Positions 27,117 to 35,262 of a stretch of 64,000 nt of DNA are shown here, in pieces. Location of the stretch: NCBI GenBank assembly GCA_964655525.1, contig CAZZNE010000014.1, positions 37,043-101,042 of the forward strand. Direction: 5' to 3'. The position numbers and the translations under genes were made by a program. This DNA comes from DLAJ01 sp964655525 (GTDB lineage: Bacteria; Bacillota; Clostridia; Lachnospirales; Lachnospiraceae). Each line of letters begins with the position of its first letter. Positions within the stretch are counted from its first letter, which is position 1. Below the pieces are notes generated by a model. That model saw only the letters and a list, made by a program, of their open reading frames with translations, made no database searches and was not told the origin of the DNA.

Positions 27117-29515
27117 CAATGGGGACTTATTTTTTACGAGTGATCAATATGAGTATCACGGCAAGCTGGCTGATGGCAGCAGTGATCGTGCTTCGCTTAT
27201 TATTGAAAAAAGCACCGAAATGGCTCATCTGTATGTTTTGGGTGTTTGTCGCCATTCGTCTTGTGTGTCCGTTTTCAGTGGAAAGCGCATGGAGCCTGGT
27301 GCCGAGTGCGGAACCGGTGAGCGAGCGGAGAACGCCTGTGCGGGATACACCGCAGAACGCACCGTTGTTAAGTACGGACATGAAGGAAACGGAAGACGGG
27401 AATGCGTATGCTGCGGGGAACGGAACGAATGATATGGCATTAAACGCCACGGGGATGGGCAGTACACAAAATAGCCGCCTGACGGGGACAATAGACGTGG
27501 CATCCTATACGGATGTGCTTGCCATTGTCTGGATATGCGGCGCGGCAGGCTTGCTTTTTTACGGCATAATGAGTTATGCGAAGCTGCATAAGCGTACGGC
27601 TGTTTCCGCCAAGGTGGAAGGGCAGATATGGCAGTGCGACGAGATTCGGACGCCCTTTATTCTGGGAATTCTCAGACCGCGCATTTATCTGCCGTCCGAT
27701 TTAGACGAGACGCAGGCGGAGTATGTGATCGCGCATGAGAGAACGCACTTGAAAAGGCGCGATCATTGGTGGAAGCCGCTCGGTTTTTTCATCCTGTCGA
27801 TCCATTGGTTTAATCCGCTGTGCTGGGTTTCTTATATCCTGCTCTGCCGCGATATTGAGCTGGCGTGCGACGAACACGTGATACGGTCGGGGGATGAACA
27901 ATATAAAAAATCCTACGCCGAAGCGCTGCTTGCGTGCAGTATCGGATCGAAAACGATCACGGTATGTCCGCTGGCGTTTGGCGAGACGAGCGTAAAGGAA
28001 CGCGTGCGAAATATAATGAGTTATAAAAAACCGGCTTTTTGGATTGTATTTGCGGCAGCAGCCGCATGTATTGTCGTAGCGGTCTGCTTTCTTACTAACC
28101 CGCAGAAAAAAGGAGACCTTCGGATAGGGCAGCAGGAGGATACAGATCAGCAAAACAGGCTGGAGGTTCAGGTACAGCAGGAAGGGAACGAACATAACGC
28201 GAACAATGTTGCGGGAGCGGGTGCGAACGGTACGGACAGATCGAAGGACACGGATAATGCAAACAGTCGGTCGGACAGCGCGGAGACGGTGAACGGAGAT
28301 GACGCGCAGGATCGTGATGCGCATGATGTACCGGATGTCGTTTGGGAGCAGGCGAAACAGTATGTGCAGGCGGCATATGACCGGACACAGGAGGACTATG
28401 AGCAGGGTATCGGTCTGGATAATTCTTACACGGAATGGCGGATTGAGAATTTGGAGCATTGCTATACCTACGATCGAATCGCAGGTATGACCTGTGAGAT
28501 TTATCGCCTGAACTATGAGTTTTTAGCAGAATCGCCAAAGGATATTGTGCTCGCGGGAGGAATGTCCGTATCCGATAACGGGTGGGTTGTGCCCGAATCA
28601 CCAAACAGTAATTATCTGGTCTTTGTCAGGACGGAAGCGGGACTTTCCTATTTGTGCGGCATGTATGAGAACGACTGTGAACCGGGAGATGAGGTGTTTA
28701 CCTGGGATTTGCTCAATTATTGTAATGAGATCGATCTGCTTGACGAAAGCGGGGGCTCAGATCCGGAAGGAGAAGAACTGATCAGACGGTTTATGGAAGT
28801 AGATATTGAGGAGCTGCATGCCATTCCGTATACGCAGGATATTGTAGGGGACTATACGGGCGTCGGAGTGGATGTCACGAGGGCGGATGGTTCGACATGT
28901 CGTGCGGAAATCCTGTGTATCGGTGAACTGCCCGATCAGGGAATCCGGCTGTACGGCTATAACGATGAGACGTATTGGAGGCAGGGGGTTGCTGTTGAGA
29001 TCGGTGATGACATTTCTTATTTTGATTGGAAATATATGACGTCGAGGATACAATTCCCGAAATTATATTGGAATGAGGGAGCGCAGCAGCTTCAGATCAC
29101 GCTTCCTGTCTATACGGGAACGTCCTTTGCGGCGGAAGAGCTGATCGTTCTGCAATATAATGAGAAAGGCGTTTTAGAGGCGAATGATTTCGCGCTTGAA
29201 GCGTTTTCTGCACTGATCAACGCAGCCCTTGACTACCGGTTTGACGAGGAGAGCGGGATGCTGACGCTGATCGACCGGCGGACAGATCGGGAGGTGGGTA
29301 CCGCCATGCTTCCGGGAGAAACGGTAAATGGGATTGTGGGCGGCGATATTTCGGAGTTTGTGCTCGGAGATACGATCCGGCTGCGCGTGACGCCGGGGTA
29401 TTTAACGAATGCCGCCGTACCGCAGTATGACGGGATGCCGATATTGGAGTTTGATGTGGATATCATGGAGATGCAGGGAGGCAGACTGTCGTTTTTACTC
29501 GGGTCGCTGCGCTGA
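27113..29515 (+). CDS. BlaR1-family M56 membrane metallopeptidase with large outer domain (copy 2)
   Basis: An 800-aa sensor-protease. Helices lie near residues 12-32, 38-55 and 132-153; the zinc site is HERTH (208-212) followed by LKRRDH; the last helix is near 302-325. Then come a low-complexity Asn/Asp/Gly/Thr linker (about 330-405) and about 395 extracellular residues with no penicillin-binding SxxK motif that I can see. The family logic is that the outer domain senses a cell-wall signal and the inner protease clears the repressor encoded upstream. The ligand here is unknown. It is coupled to blaI copy 2 by a 4-nt overlap. Confidence 0.88.
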   Translation: MTMGTYFLRVINMSITASWLMAAVIVLRLLLKKAPKWLICMFWVFVAIRLVCPFSVESAWSLVPSAEPVSERRTPVRDTPQNAPLLSTDMKETEDGNAYAAGNGTNDMALNATGMGSTQNSRLTGTIDVASYTDVLAIVWICGAAGLLFYGIMSYAKLHKRTAVSAKVEGQIWQCDEIRTPFILGILRPRIYLPSDLDETQAEYVIAHERTHLKRRDHWWKPLGFFILSIHWFNPLCWVSYILLCRDIELACDEHVIRSGDEQYKKSYAEALLACSIGSKTITVCPLAFGETSVKERVRNIMSYKKPAFWIVFAAAAACIVVAVCFLTNPQKKGDLRIGQQEDTDQQNRLEVQVQQEGNEHNANNVAGAGANGTDRSKDTDNANSRSDSAETVNGDDAQDRDAHDVPDVVWEQAKQYVQAAYDRTQEDYEQGIGLDNSYTEWRIENLEHCYTYDRIAGMTCEIYRLNYEFLAESPKDIVLAGGMSVSDNGWVVPESPNSNYLVFVRTEAGLSYLCGMYENDCEPGDEVFTWDLLNYCNEIDLLDESGGSDPEGEELIRRFMEVDIEELHAIPYTQDIVGDYTGVGVDVTRADGSTCRAEILCIGELPDQGIRLYGYNDETYWRQGVAVEIGDDISYFDWKYMTSRIQFPKLYWNEGAQQLQITLPVYTGTSFAAEELIVLQYNEKGVLEANDFALEAFSALINAALDYRFDEESGMLTLIDRRTDREVGTAMLPGETVNGIVGGDISEFVLGDTIRLRVTPGYLTNAAVPQYDGMPILEFDVDIMEMQGGRLSFLLGSLR

Positions 29516-29570
29516 AAGGATTTTTGAAGGAGCATACAAATCTTAAAAATATAAAATAGCATAACAGGGA

Positions 29571-29627
29571 TTGACAAAGAGGTCTATATGTTATAAACTA
29601 ACGGAAAGGTTTATAATATATAGACCT
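29571..29627 (+). promoter_or_regulatory. Promoter with 19-bp inverted repeat for BlaI/BlaR1 copy 3
   Basis: TTGACA at 29571-29576 with TAAACT 17 bp downstream is overlapped by AGGTCTATATGTTATAAAC (29580-29598). Its near-perfect inverted copy lies at 29609-29627 (one mismatch). The long interrupted dyad differs from the two-palindrome layout of copies 1 and 2 and is the likely operator. Confidence 0.8.
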
Positions 29628-29701
29628 CAAATTATGTCTGAGTATCGGATCAAGTCAGTGTTTCTTTAGAAATGCGGCGGAGGAAAGGGAGGATAACCGG
29701 A

Positions 29702-30064
29702 ATGAAAAAAGAATATCGCTTAACGGAGGCGGAGACGGAGTTTGCGGAATTGATCTGGGCGCATGAGCCCGTTTCCTCAACAGCGCTGGTACATCTGTGC
29801 GCGGAAGCATTTGCATGGAAAAAATCAACGACTTATACAATGTTGAAAAATTTATGCGAAAAGGGCGTTTTCCGAAACGAAAATGCGACAGTGACATCCG
29901 TTATGAAAAAGGAGGATTTTTACGGAAAGCAGAGCCGCGAATATGTCAACGAAGTGTTTGGCGGTTCTCTGCCGCGTTTCCTTACTGCTTTTTGCGGCGG
30001 GAGGAAACTGACTGCCGCAGAGGTAGCAGAGATGCGGCGGCTGATCGATGAAGCGGATGTTTGA
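29702..30064 (+). CDS. BlaI/MecI-family repressor (copy 3)
   Basis: A 120-aa winged-helix repressor: TEAETEFAELIWAHEPVSSTALVHLCAEAFAWKKSTTYTMLKNL forms the DNA-binding part and the C-terminus the dimer helix. ATG at 29702 has GGGAGG upstream; the earlier in-frame ATG at 29672 lies before that site. It is followed after 19 nt by the BlaR1-M23 fusion gene and is preceded by a long inverted repeat over its promoter. Confidence 0.92.
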   Translation: MKKEYRLTEAETEFAELIWAHEPVSSTALVHLCAEAFAWKKSTTYTMLKNLCEKGVFRNENATVTSVMKKEDFYGKQSREYVNEVFGGSLPRFLTAFCGGRKLTAAEVAEMRRLIDEADV

Positions 30065-30083
30065 CGGATAGGGGGTGACAGAG

Positions 30084-32234
30084 ATGGGAGAATGTTTTGG
30101 AGTGATCGTTCGGATGAGCCTGACGGCATCGTTTGTCATTGCGGCGGTATTTTTGATTCGTCTGCTGCTTTTGCGTGCGCCGAGGCGGTATTCGTATGTG
30201 CTGTGGCTGGTCGTGCTGATCCGCCTGATCTGTCCGGTGGCACCCGCGGCTCGTTTTGGCGTGGTCCCGGATATGGCGCGGATGCTCGGAGAGCGCCAGA
30301 TCACGGGAGAACAGACACAAACTGGACAGGCGCAGGATGCGTTTCCCGCGTCAGGCAATGTATGGGCGCCGAATGGATATGCGGAGAATGGAACGCAGCT
30401 TGCGGATGTGCAGAAAGTGATCGTTGCACCGGACGTTGTGGGCGTTCCGATCAGTGACGCCGATAAATGGAACCCGCTTTCGGGAGAGGCGGGGAACGTG
30501 ACAGATATGCAGGAGCATTCGGACTCCGGTCAGGGATTGTGGTGGGTATCGGATGCGGCATTCCATACCGTCGTCTGGTGCTGGCTGTGCGGCTGTCTGA
30601 TTTTTATGGGCTATGGGATCATGAGCTATCTTCGGCTGAATTACCGGCTGCATCAAAAAAAATCAAGCGTAATCTATATGGAAGCGGAGGCGGGCAGGGA
30701 AATAAGAGGCGTGTTTAAGTCTTTGCGGTGCAGGCGCGTCCGGCTCCTGACGGATTCCGAAATTGGAGCACCGTTTACCGTGGGGATTTTCCGTCCGGTC
30801 ATCTGTCTGCCGGAAAGGCTGCTTCCTTTTCAGAGAGAGATGGTGATTGCGCATGAAAATATGCATATCCGCAGGCAGGATAATCTGTTGAAGCTGCTCG
30901 CATATGTGGTGCGTTGTGTGCACTGGTTTAATCCGTTTGTGTGGCTTGCGTTCCGTTATTTTGAGGAGGATATGGAGGCGTCCTGTGACGAGGCGGTCTT
31001 AAGGGAGCTCGGTTATGAACGGCGAAAGGAGTATGCCAAAACACTGCTTGCACTGTCGGAGTGCGGACGGGATGCCGGCGGATTTTATCCGGTGTCGTTT
31101 GGCAGGAAAAATGCGAAGGGGCGGATTCGAAATATTCTTTCCGTGAAAAAAGCGAGAGTCTGGGTCGTGCTGGCGTCGGTATCGGTCGTGGCTGTAGCGG
31201 TAGCCGTGCTCCTGGTCAATCGGAAACCGGCGCAGGAGGCGCAGAATGCTACGGATGACCGTTTGGTTTCCAATGCAGGGGATGGAGCGCAGGAAAACTT
31301 GAATGAGGAGGATGATCAAGTGCAACCCGGTACGCAGGAGGAGTATGCGGCACGGATAGAGGAGCTGGAGCGGCAGGAGGAACTGCAGAGGGAGTACGAG
31401 GAGGTGAACCGGCAGTTTGAAGAAGAACAAGACCGGATATTAGAAGAGATAGAGGACCAGTATGTGGAAAATGGCGTCGATCAGGAAGCGGAGCTTGCCG
31501 CTTGGGAGGAGAGACTTGCTGAAGAGCAGGCGTTTCTGGCCGCGCTGGGTGCAGAGGCGAAGACAAAAGAAATCTTGTATAGTGCGAGGGACAGGATCTT
31601 GAACGGATCGCTTCCTGAGTGGGAAATCTGTCTGGAGGACAGCGAGGGTTACCTTTATTATGCGGATCAGGCGGTTCCGATGATTTCTGGAGACGGCGTG
31701 TGCGCACTCCTATGTAATCCGCGTGTGAGATTCGGGGAGAGCGGACTGTTGGACGTGACGTATTCTTTTCCGCTTGATGGGATTGAGGACGGAAGCGTGA
31801 TAATGTCAGCCGCATATGGATGCAGAGAGCATCCGATCAGCGGAGAGATTTCTTTTCATTCGGGAATTGATTTTGCAGCAGAAAAAGGAACGCCGATCTA
31901 TGCCGTAGCGGAAGCCTGCGTGTACCGGACAGGCTTTGATACGGAAAACGGGAACTATGTGATCCTCATTCATGCAAACGGTGAATTGACCTATTATGCG
32001 CATTGTGAAAGCGTAGAAGTGCAGGCAGGCGACATTGTTGAGCGCGGGCAGCAGATCGCTGCGGTAGGAAGCACCGGAAACAGTACCGGCGCGCACCTGC
32101 ATTTTGCGGTGAGCAGACAGGGTGCGTTCGTCTTACCGATGCTGACGAACGGTTATACATCGCTTTCTACAGATTCTATTATAGTGATTCCGGTGGAGAA
32201 CCGATCGGAATCGATGGGAGATCGGGCGGAGTAA
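30084..32234 (+). CDS. BlaR1-M23 fusion: membrane sensor-protease with extracellular murein endopeptidase domain (copy 3)
   Basis: A 716-aa protein. The N-terminal half is BlaR1-like: helices near residues 10-30, 36-52 and 160-182, zinc site HENMH near 257-261 followed by IRRQDN, and a last helix near 355-375. Outside, a strongly acidic coiled coil (about 410-490, rich in EELERQEEL-type heptads) leads to an intact peptidase M23/LytM domain (about 570-690). This has YGCREHP, the zinc residues in FHSGIDFA (HxxxD) and the HLHF motif. M23 enzymes cut peptidoglycan cross-bridges. The fusion replaces the usual penicillin-sensing domain. ATG 30084 is preceded by AGGGGG at 8 nt; an in-frame GTG at 30075 overlaps it. 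Confidence 0.9.
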   Translation: MGECFGVIVRMSLTASFVIAAVFLIRLLLLRAPRRYSYVLWLVVLIRLICPVAPAARFGVVPDMARMLGERQITGEQTQTGQAQDAFPASGNVWAPNGYAENGTQLADVQKVIVAPDVVGVPISDADKWNPLSGEAGNVTDMQEHSDSGQGLWWVSDAAFHTVVWCWLCGCLIFMGYGIMSYLRLNYRLHQKKSSVIYMEAEAGREIRGVFKSLRCRRVRLLTDSEIGAPFTVGIFRPVICLPERLLPFQREMVIAHENMHIRRQDNLLKLLAYVVRCVHWFNPFVWLAFRYFEEDMEASCDEAVLRELGYERRKEYAKTLLALSECGRDAGGFYPVSFGRKNAKGRIRNILSVKKARVWVVLASVSVVAVAVAVLLVNRKPAQEAQNATDDRLVSNAGDGAQENLNEEDDQVQPGTQEEYAARIEELERQEELQREYEEVNRQFEEEQDRILEEIEDQYVENGVDQEAELAAWEERLAEEQAFLAALGAEAKTKEILYSARDRILNGSLPEWEICLEDSEGYLYYADQAVPMISGDGVCALLCNPRVRFGESGLLDVTYSFPLDGIEDGSVIMSAAYGCREHPISGEISFHSGIDFAAEKGTPIYAVAEACVYRTGFDTENGNYVILIHANGELTYYAHCESVEVQAGDIVERGQQIAAVGSTGNSTGAHLHFAVSRQGAFVLPMLTNGYTSLSTDSIIVIPVENRSESMGDRAE

Positions 32235-32251
32235 GACATTTATAATCATAA

Positions 32252-32285
32252 GGCGGGAGGGAAGGCATTTACCTTCCCTCCCGTC
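32252..32285 (+). terminator. Strong hairpin after the BlaR1-M23 gene
   Basis: An 11-bp perfect GGGAGGGAAGG / CCTTCCCTCCC stem, extended to about 14 bp with wobble, starts 18 nt after the stop. The T-run is weak, but no other exit is visible. Confidence 0.7.
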
Positions 32286-32650
32286 TGTTATGGCATTTTA
32301 CTTCCATAAAAGTCAGGATGTCGTCCTGCTTGAAAAACTGTTGTTTTTCTCAAGTGGGCACGAAAAATGGTTTTAGCAAAAGGCGGGGAACTTGACGATT
32401 ACAGTTAAAGGAATGCATTTTGATGGACAAGTAGCATCTGTTTACGATAAAATTAGGAGTATAAATCTTTAAAACGACTTTTTTTCATGATAATAAAATC
32501 TTGTGTAGTACAATAAATTTGATGAAAATTGTCAAAATATATATAAAATTGAAATAAAGATCCAAGAGGTTGTGGATAAGTGGCTAGCATGAAATCACAA
32601 GTTAGAACAAAAGTCATGGAAAGACCTATGCCTGTAAGGGGGAAAACAGC
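32286..32650 (+). promoter_or_regulatory. AT-rich gap with promoter for the 612-aa gene
   Basis: A second hairpin (CTTGAAAAAC / GTTTTTCTCAAG) lies near 32329-32354. A promoter TTGATG (32519-32524)-N17-TATAAA (32542-32547) precedes a leader of about 100 nt. No gene is seen in the stretch. Confidence 0.5.
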
Positions 32651-34489
32651 ATGGACAGCTTGCAAATAGAAGCATTAAAACCAGAGGAGAAGACAAGCAA
32701 GAAAGGCAATATGGAGGAAAAAGAACAATCAGAGCAAAGAGATACGTATTTTCCACAGGAGCCGTTCGGCAATGCAATGAGGCCAATAAGCGAGCTGTCT
32801 TCAAATGAAGGGGATACATCAGTAAATCTGTGTGAGGATGAGCCTCAACCTGTGGAATTGCCGGAACCATTAGTCGATGTTCCGCAGGTGTCGCCAGCCT
32901 TGGACGCAATTGGAGAAACGGCCGGGGCGGAGGTGACTGCTTCGGCTTTGGAGATAGAGAACAAAGAATCCATGATGCCTAAGGAACCGGAACCTTTGTC
33001 GGACATGAATGATCTTTTGAAAAGGGAACATGTCCGTTTGGATCGTTATCTTGTTCCGGACAATCTGAAAATGTCGGGGAAGAAAGTGAGGGAAGAACAA
33101 AAACAGGAATTGAGGGACAAAGTGGGGGCGTTTAATGGTATGTTACATCGAATTGCGGGTAAGAAAATAAGGGGCGGACCGTTTGCGGTACATATTGTCG
33201 TCGGAGATCTGAAAGGATTTGGTGATATAACAGCAGGAGCCAAGCTGGCGGCAGAACTTTCCGTGTTTTATCAGAAATATCCGGAATGGAAAGGGGTGTC
33301 TGTAAAGCTTATTTTGCAAAAAATCAGTAATTTGAGAGGTTTGGGAGGGAGCAGCGAGGAGATTGCGAATATTCAGAGAATCGCTGAGGGCATTATCGGC
33401 GGTTCGGGTGCAGAGCTGTCGGAAGAAGATGATGAGGGCGGCATTCCGCTCATTAGTTTGGGATATCCGGCACATAATGTCGGTGGCGTGGATTTGATGA
33501 TTCAGCAATATGGATATGAACAGTATGGAGATGATACGCGACGGATATACGGCAGCGGTCCGGGTTATGGCTCTTTGGGTACGATCGTGCCGCCGAGACC
33601 GCAGATTGAACAAGCTGTTGCAATGGCCGAGGGGGCTACATCGTCCGAGACGGGAGAAATATCCTATGTGGATATACTTCGGGGATTTTGCGATAGCGAG
33701 GATATTAGGGAGATTCATTTTGCGTATTATTCCATTTATAAGAAGGATTATAAAAATTTCGTGAATATGATGTGGCAAGGAGAGCGTGATATATTGCCAA
33801 ATACGGCGTTTGTATTTGCAGGACTGTCATTGAACGAGTTGAAACCGTTAGCGGATTCTTCAGTTTCTTTCGTGAGCATGGAAAGAAAAGCGAATATGCG
33901 GATAGTCGGAGCAAGTCTTACGCGAGAGGGGAGCATCGAAATAGTACAATTGTATCCGAAAACGGATAAGAAATCTGGGTCGAAAGGGAAGAAGGGGTCA
34001 AAGAAAGCGCCTGTAGCTGCGGAATCGGATCAGCAGGGGGCGGAAGGGGCCGATACTTTGTATATGATTTGCTTTGACGGACGACTGACGCAGCAGGAGA
34101 TGATGGCAATGTACTATTATAGCACAGGAGAGGTTGGAGCAACCGGCGATCAAAGCTTTATTGAGGCGTATACAATGCGGCGAGAAAAGGCGGGAGAGGC
34201 GGGAGAGGAGGAGGAGGCGAAAGAGGCGGAAGAGGCAGGCGCTCGTGTAGAGAGCAGGGCGATTTTGTACGGAATTCCGGAGCAGCAGACGAAACTTTAC
34301 GGACAGCTTTTGGAGATTGAGGACGGGCAGCACCGCTTTACAGCAGAGCAGCCGGGATTTAAGAGAATAGAGGGAAATAGGAAATTGGATAAAATGCTTG
34401 ACAAAAAACCTCTTCTCATGCCTGTTGTAATGTTGATTAATGAGATGTTGTGGGAAAAATATCCGCTTGAACTTACCCCCGATGATTAA
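32651..34489 (+). CDS. Unrecognised 612-aa protein, possible GT-B-like fold
   Basis: I do not recognise this protein. There is no signal or membrane helix. Residues 1-115 are acidic and low in structure; a compact region (about 125-440) has VVGDLKGFGDITAGAKLAAEL near 182, PLISLGYPAHNVGG near 265 and a glycine-rich YGSGPGYGSLGT near 300. A Lys/Gly-rich linker near 440-460 follows, and a second part contains TGDQSFIEAYT near 500. A glycine-rich GD...A..LA start and a late GDQSxxEA motif recall GT-B glycosyltransferases such as EarP; this is a weak inference. GGGGG lies 7-10 nt before the ATG. It is more AT-rich than its neighbours and overlaps the convergent XRE gene by 17 nt. Confidence 0.6.
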   Translation: MDSLQIEALKPEEKTSKKGNMEEKEQSEQRDTYFPQEPFGNAMRPISELSSNEGDTSVNLCEDEPQPVELPEPLVDVPQVSPALDAIGETAGAEVTASALEIENKESMMPKEPEPLSDMNDLLKREHVRLDRYLVPDNLKMSGKKVREEQKQELRDKVGAFNGMLHRIAGKKIRGGPFAVHIVVGDLKGFGDITAGAKLAAELSVFYQKYPEWKGVSVKLILQKISNLRGLGGSSEEIANIQRIAEGIIGGSGAELSEEDDEGGIPLISLGYPAHNVGGVDLMIQQYGYEQYGDDTRRIYGSGPGYGSLGTIVPPRPQIEQAVAMAEGATSSETGEISYVDILRGFCDSEDIREIHFAYYSIYKKDYKNFVNMMWQGERDILPNTAFVFAGLSLNELKPLADSSVSFVSMERKANMRIVGASLTREGSIEIVQLYPKTDKKSGSKGKKGSKKAPVAAESDQQGAEGADTLYMICFDGRLTQQEMMAMYYYSTGEVGATGDQSFIEAYTMRREKAGEAGEEEEAKEAEEAGARVESRAILYGIPEQQTKLYGQLLEIEDGQHRFTAEQPGFKRIEGNRKLDKMLDKKPLLMPVVMLINEMLWEKYPLELTPDD

Positions 34490-34799
34490 TATCTTTCATA
34501 AACGCGACCATGCGTGAAATCTGCTCCCTGCTCATGCGATTCATCTCTGATACGGCAGCAGCGATGTCAAACGGAAACGGTTCATCCATATTAAAAAACT
34601 CCATGGGCGTGATATGAAAGTAATCGCAGATGTCGAAGAACGTGCTCATGCTCGGAAGCGTTTTTTCGTTTTCGATTTTATTGATATAGCTCTCGCTGAG
34701 ACCGAGCGAAAGGCTCATATCCCGTGCGGAAACATCCTTATTTATTCTGAGCCGGGTGAGTCGGTTGCAGAATTCTTTTCTGTACGTATGGTCTTTCAT
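34473..34799 (-). CDS. XRE-family transcriptional regulator
   Basis: A 108-aa protein with an N-terminal Cro/C1-type helix-turn-helix (about residues 8-65: RLTRLRINKDVSARDMSLSLGLSESYINKIENEKTLPSMSTFFDICDYF) and a short helical tail (SEMNRMSREQISRMVAFMKDI). It reads towards the 612-aa gene and their ends overlap by 17 nt. It may be a free-standing housekeeping regulator; no toxin or phage genes are next to it. Confidence 0.88.
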   Translation of the reverse strand: MKDHTYRKEFCNRLTRLRINKDVSARDMSLSLGLSESYINKIENEKTLPSMSTFFDICDYFHITPMEFFNMDEPFPFDIAAAVSEMNRMSREQISRMVAFMKDINHRG

Positions 34800-35001
34800 A
34801 AAGTAAACTGTCCTTGCTTTTATTTTGATTTTGATAGAGAATAGAAATCTCTGTCATCCCTATTATTATAGGATATGCAGACTTCAAATTTAGATACATT
34901 GATACTGTATTTTGCAAGCGGTACATACAAATAGTATGCGCGTGAAATTTTGTATCTGCGGTTTGAATCCAAAGTCCGGAAAGAAATGTGCCCGATAGGT
35001 A
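34800..35001. other. Intergenic region between XRE gene and T-box promoter
   Basis: AT-rich, without a gene. It should contain the minus-strand promoter of the XRE gene, but I could not single out convincing hexamers. Confidence 0.4.
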
Positions 35002-35030
35002 TTTACATTTTTGCATGAATCGTATAAAAT
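35002..35030 (+). promoter_or_regulatory. Promoter of the metG T-box leader
   Basis: TTTACA (35002-35007), a 17-bp spacer and TAAAAT (35025-35030). Start of transcription is expected near 35037. Confidence 0.7.
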
Positions 35031-35036
35031 ACGGGT

Positions 35037-35228
35037 ATATTAGGATGAGTGCAGCGCCGGATGGCGGCCACAGATCGGCAAGGCTGCGACAGGTCCGCCT
35101 GTTACAGCGGCAGGGTATGGGGGTTTCGTACCCGATGAGGTATTTCCCGCAAGGGACATGCGAATAGAAGTGGTAACACGGACTTTAGCAGGTTCGTCTT
35201 CTGATCTGGATGGAAGGCGGGCTTTTTT
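35037..35228 (+). promoter_or_regulatory. T-box leader controlling metG
   Basis: A leader of about 190 nt sits directly upstream of methionyl-tRNA synthetase. The T-box core is seen near 35167-35182 as GAAGTGGTAACACGG. Its UGGU would pair with the ACCA end of uncharged tRNA-Met. A terminator follows at 35192-35228: 10 paired bases GTTCGTCTTC / GAAGGCGGGC (with wobble), then T6. Uncharged tRNA should favour the antiterminator and switch metG on. The upstream part (35040-35150) folds into several GC-rich hairpins; I could not place the AUG specifier with confidence. Confidence 0.85.
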
Positions 35229-35262
35229 GCTTTATCAGAGTTTTTGGGACAGGAGGAGCAAC

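Noticed and set aside
35158..35262. N-terminal extension of methionyl-tRNA synthetase
   Set aside because: It runs through the T-box core and terminator; the conserved start MDKGKYYITTAIAY is at 35263.
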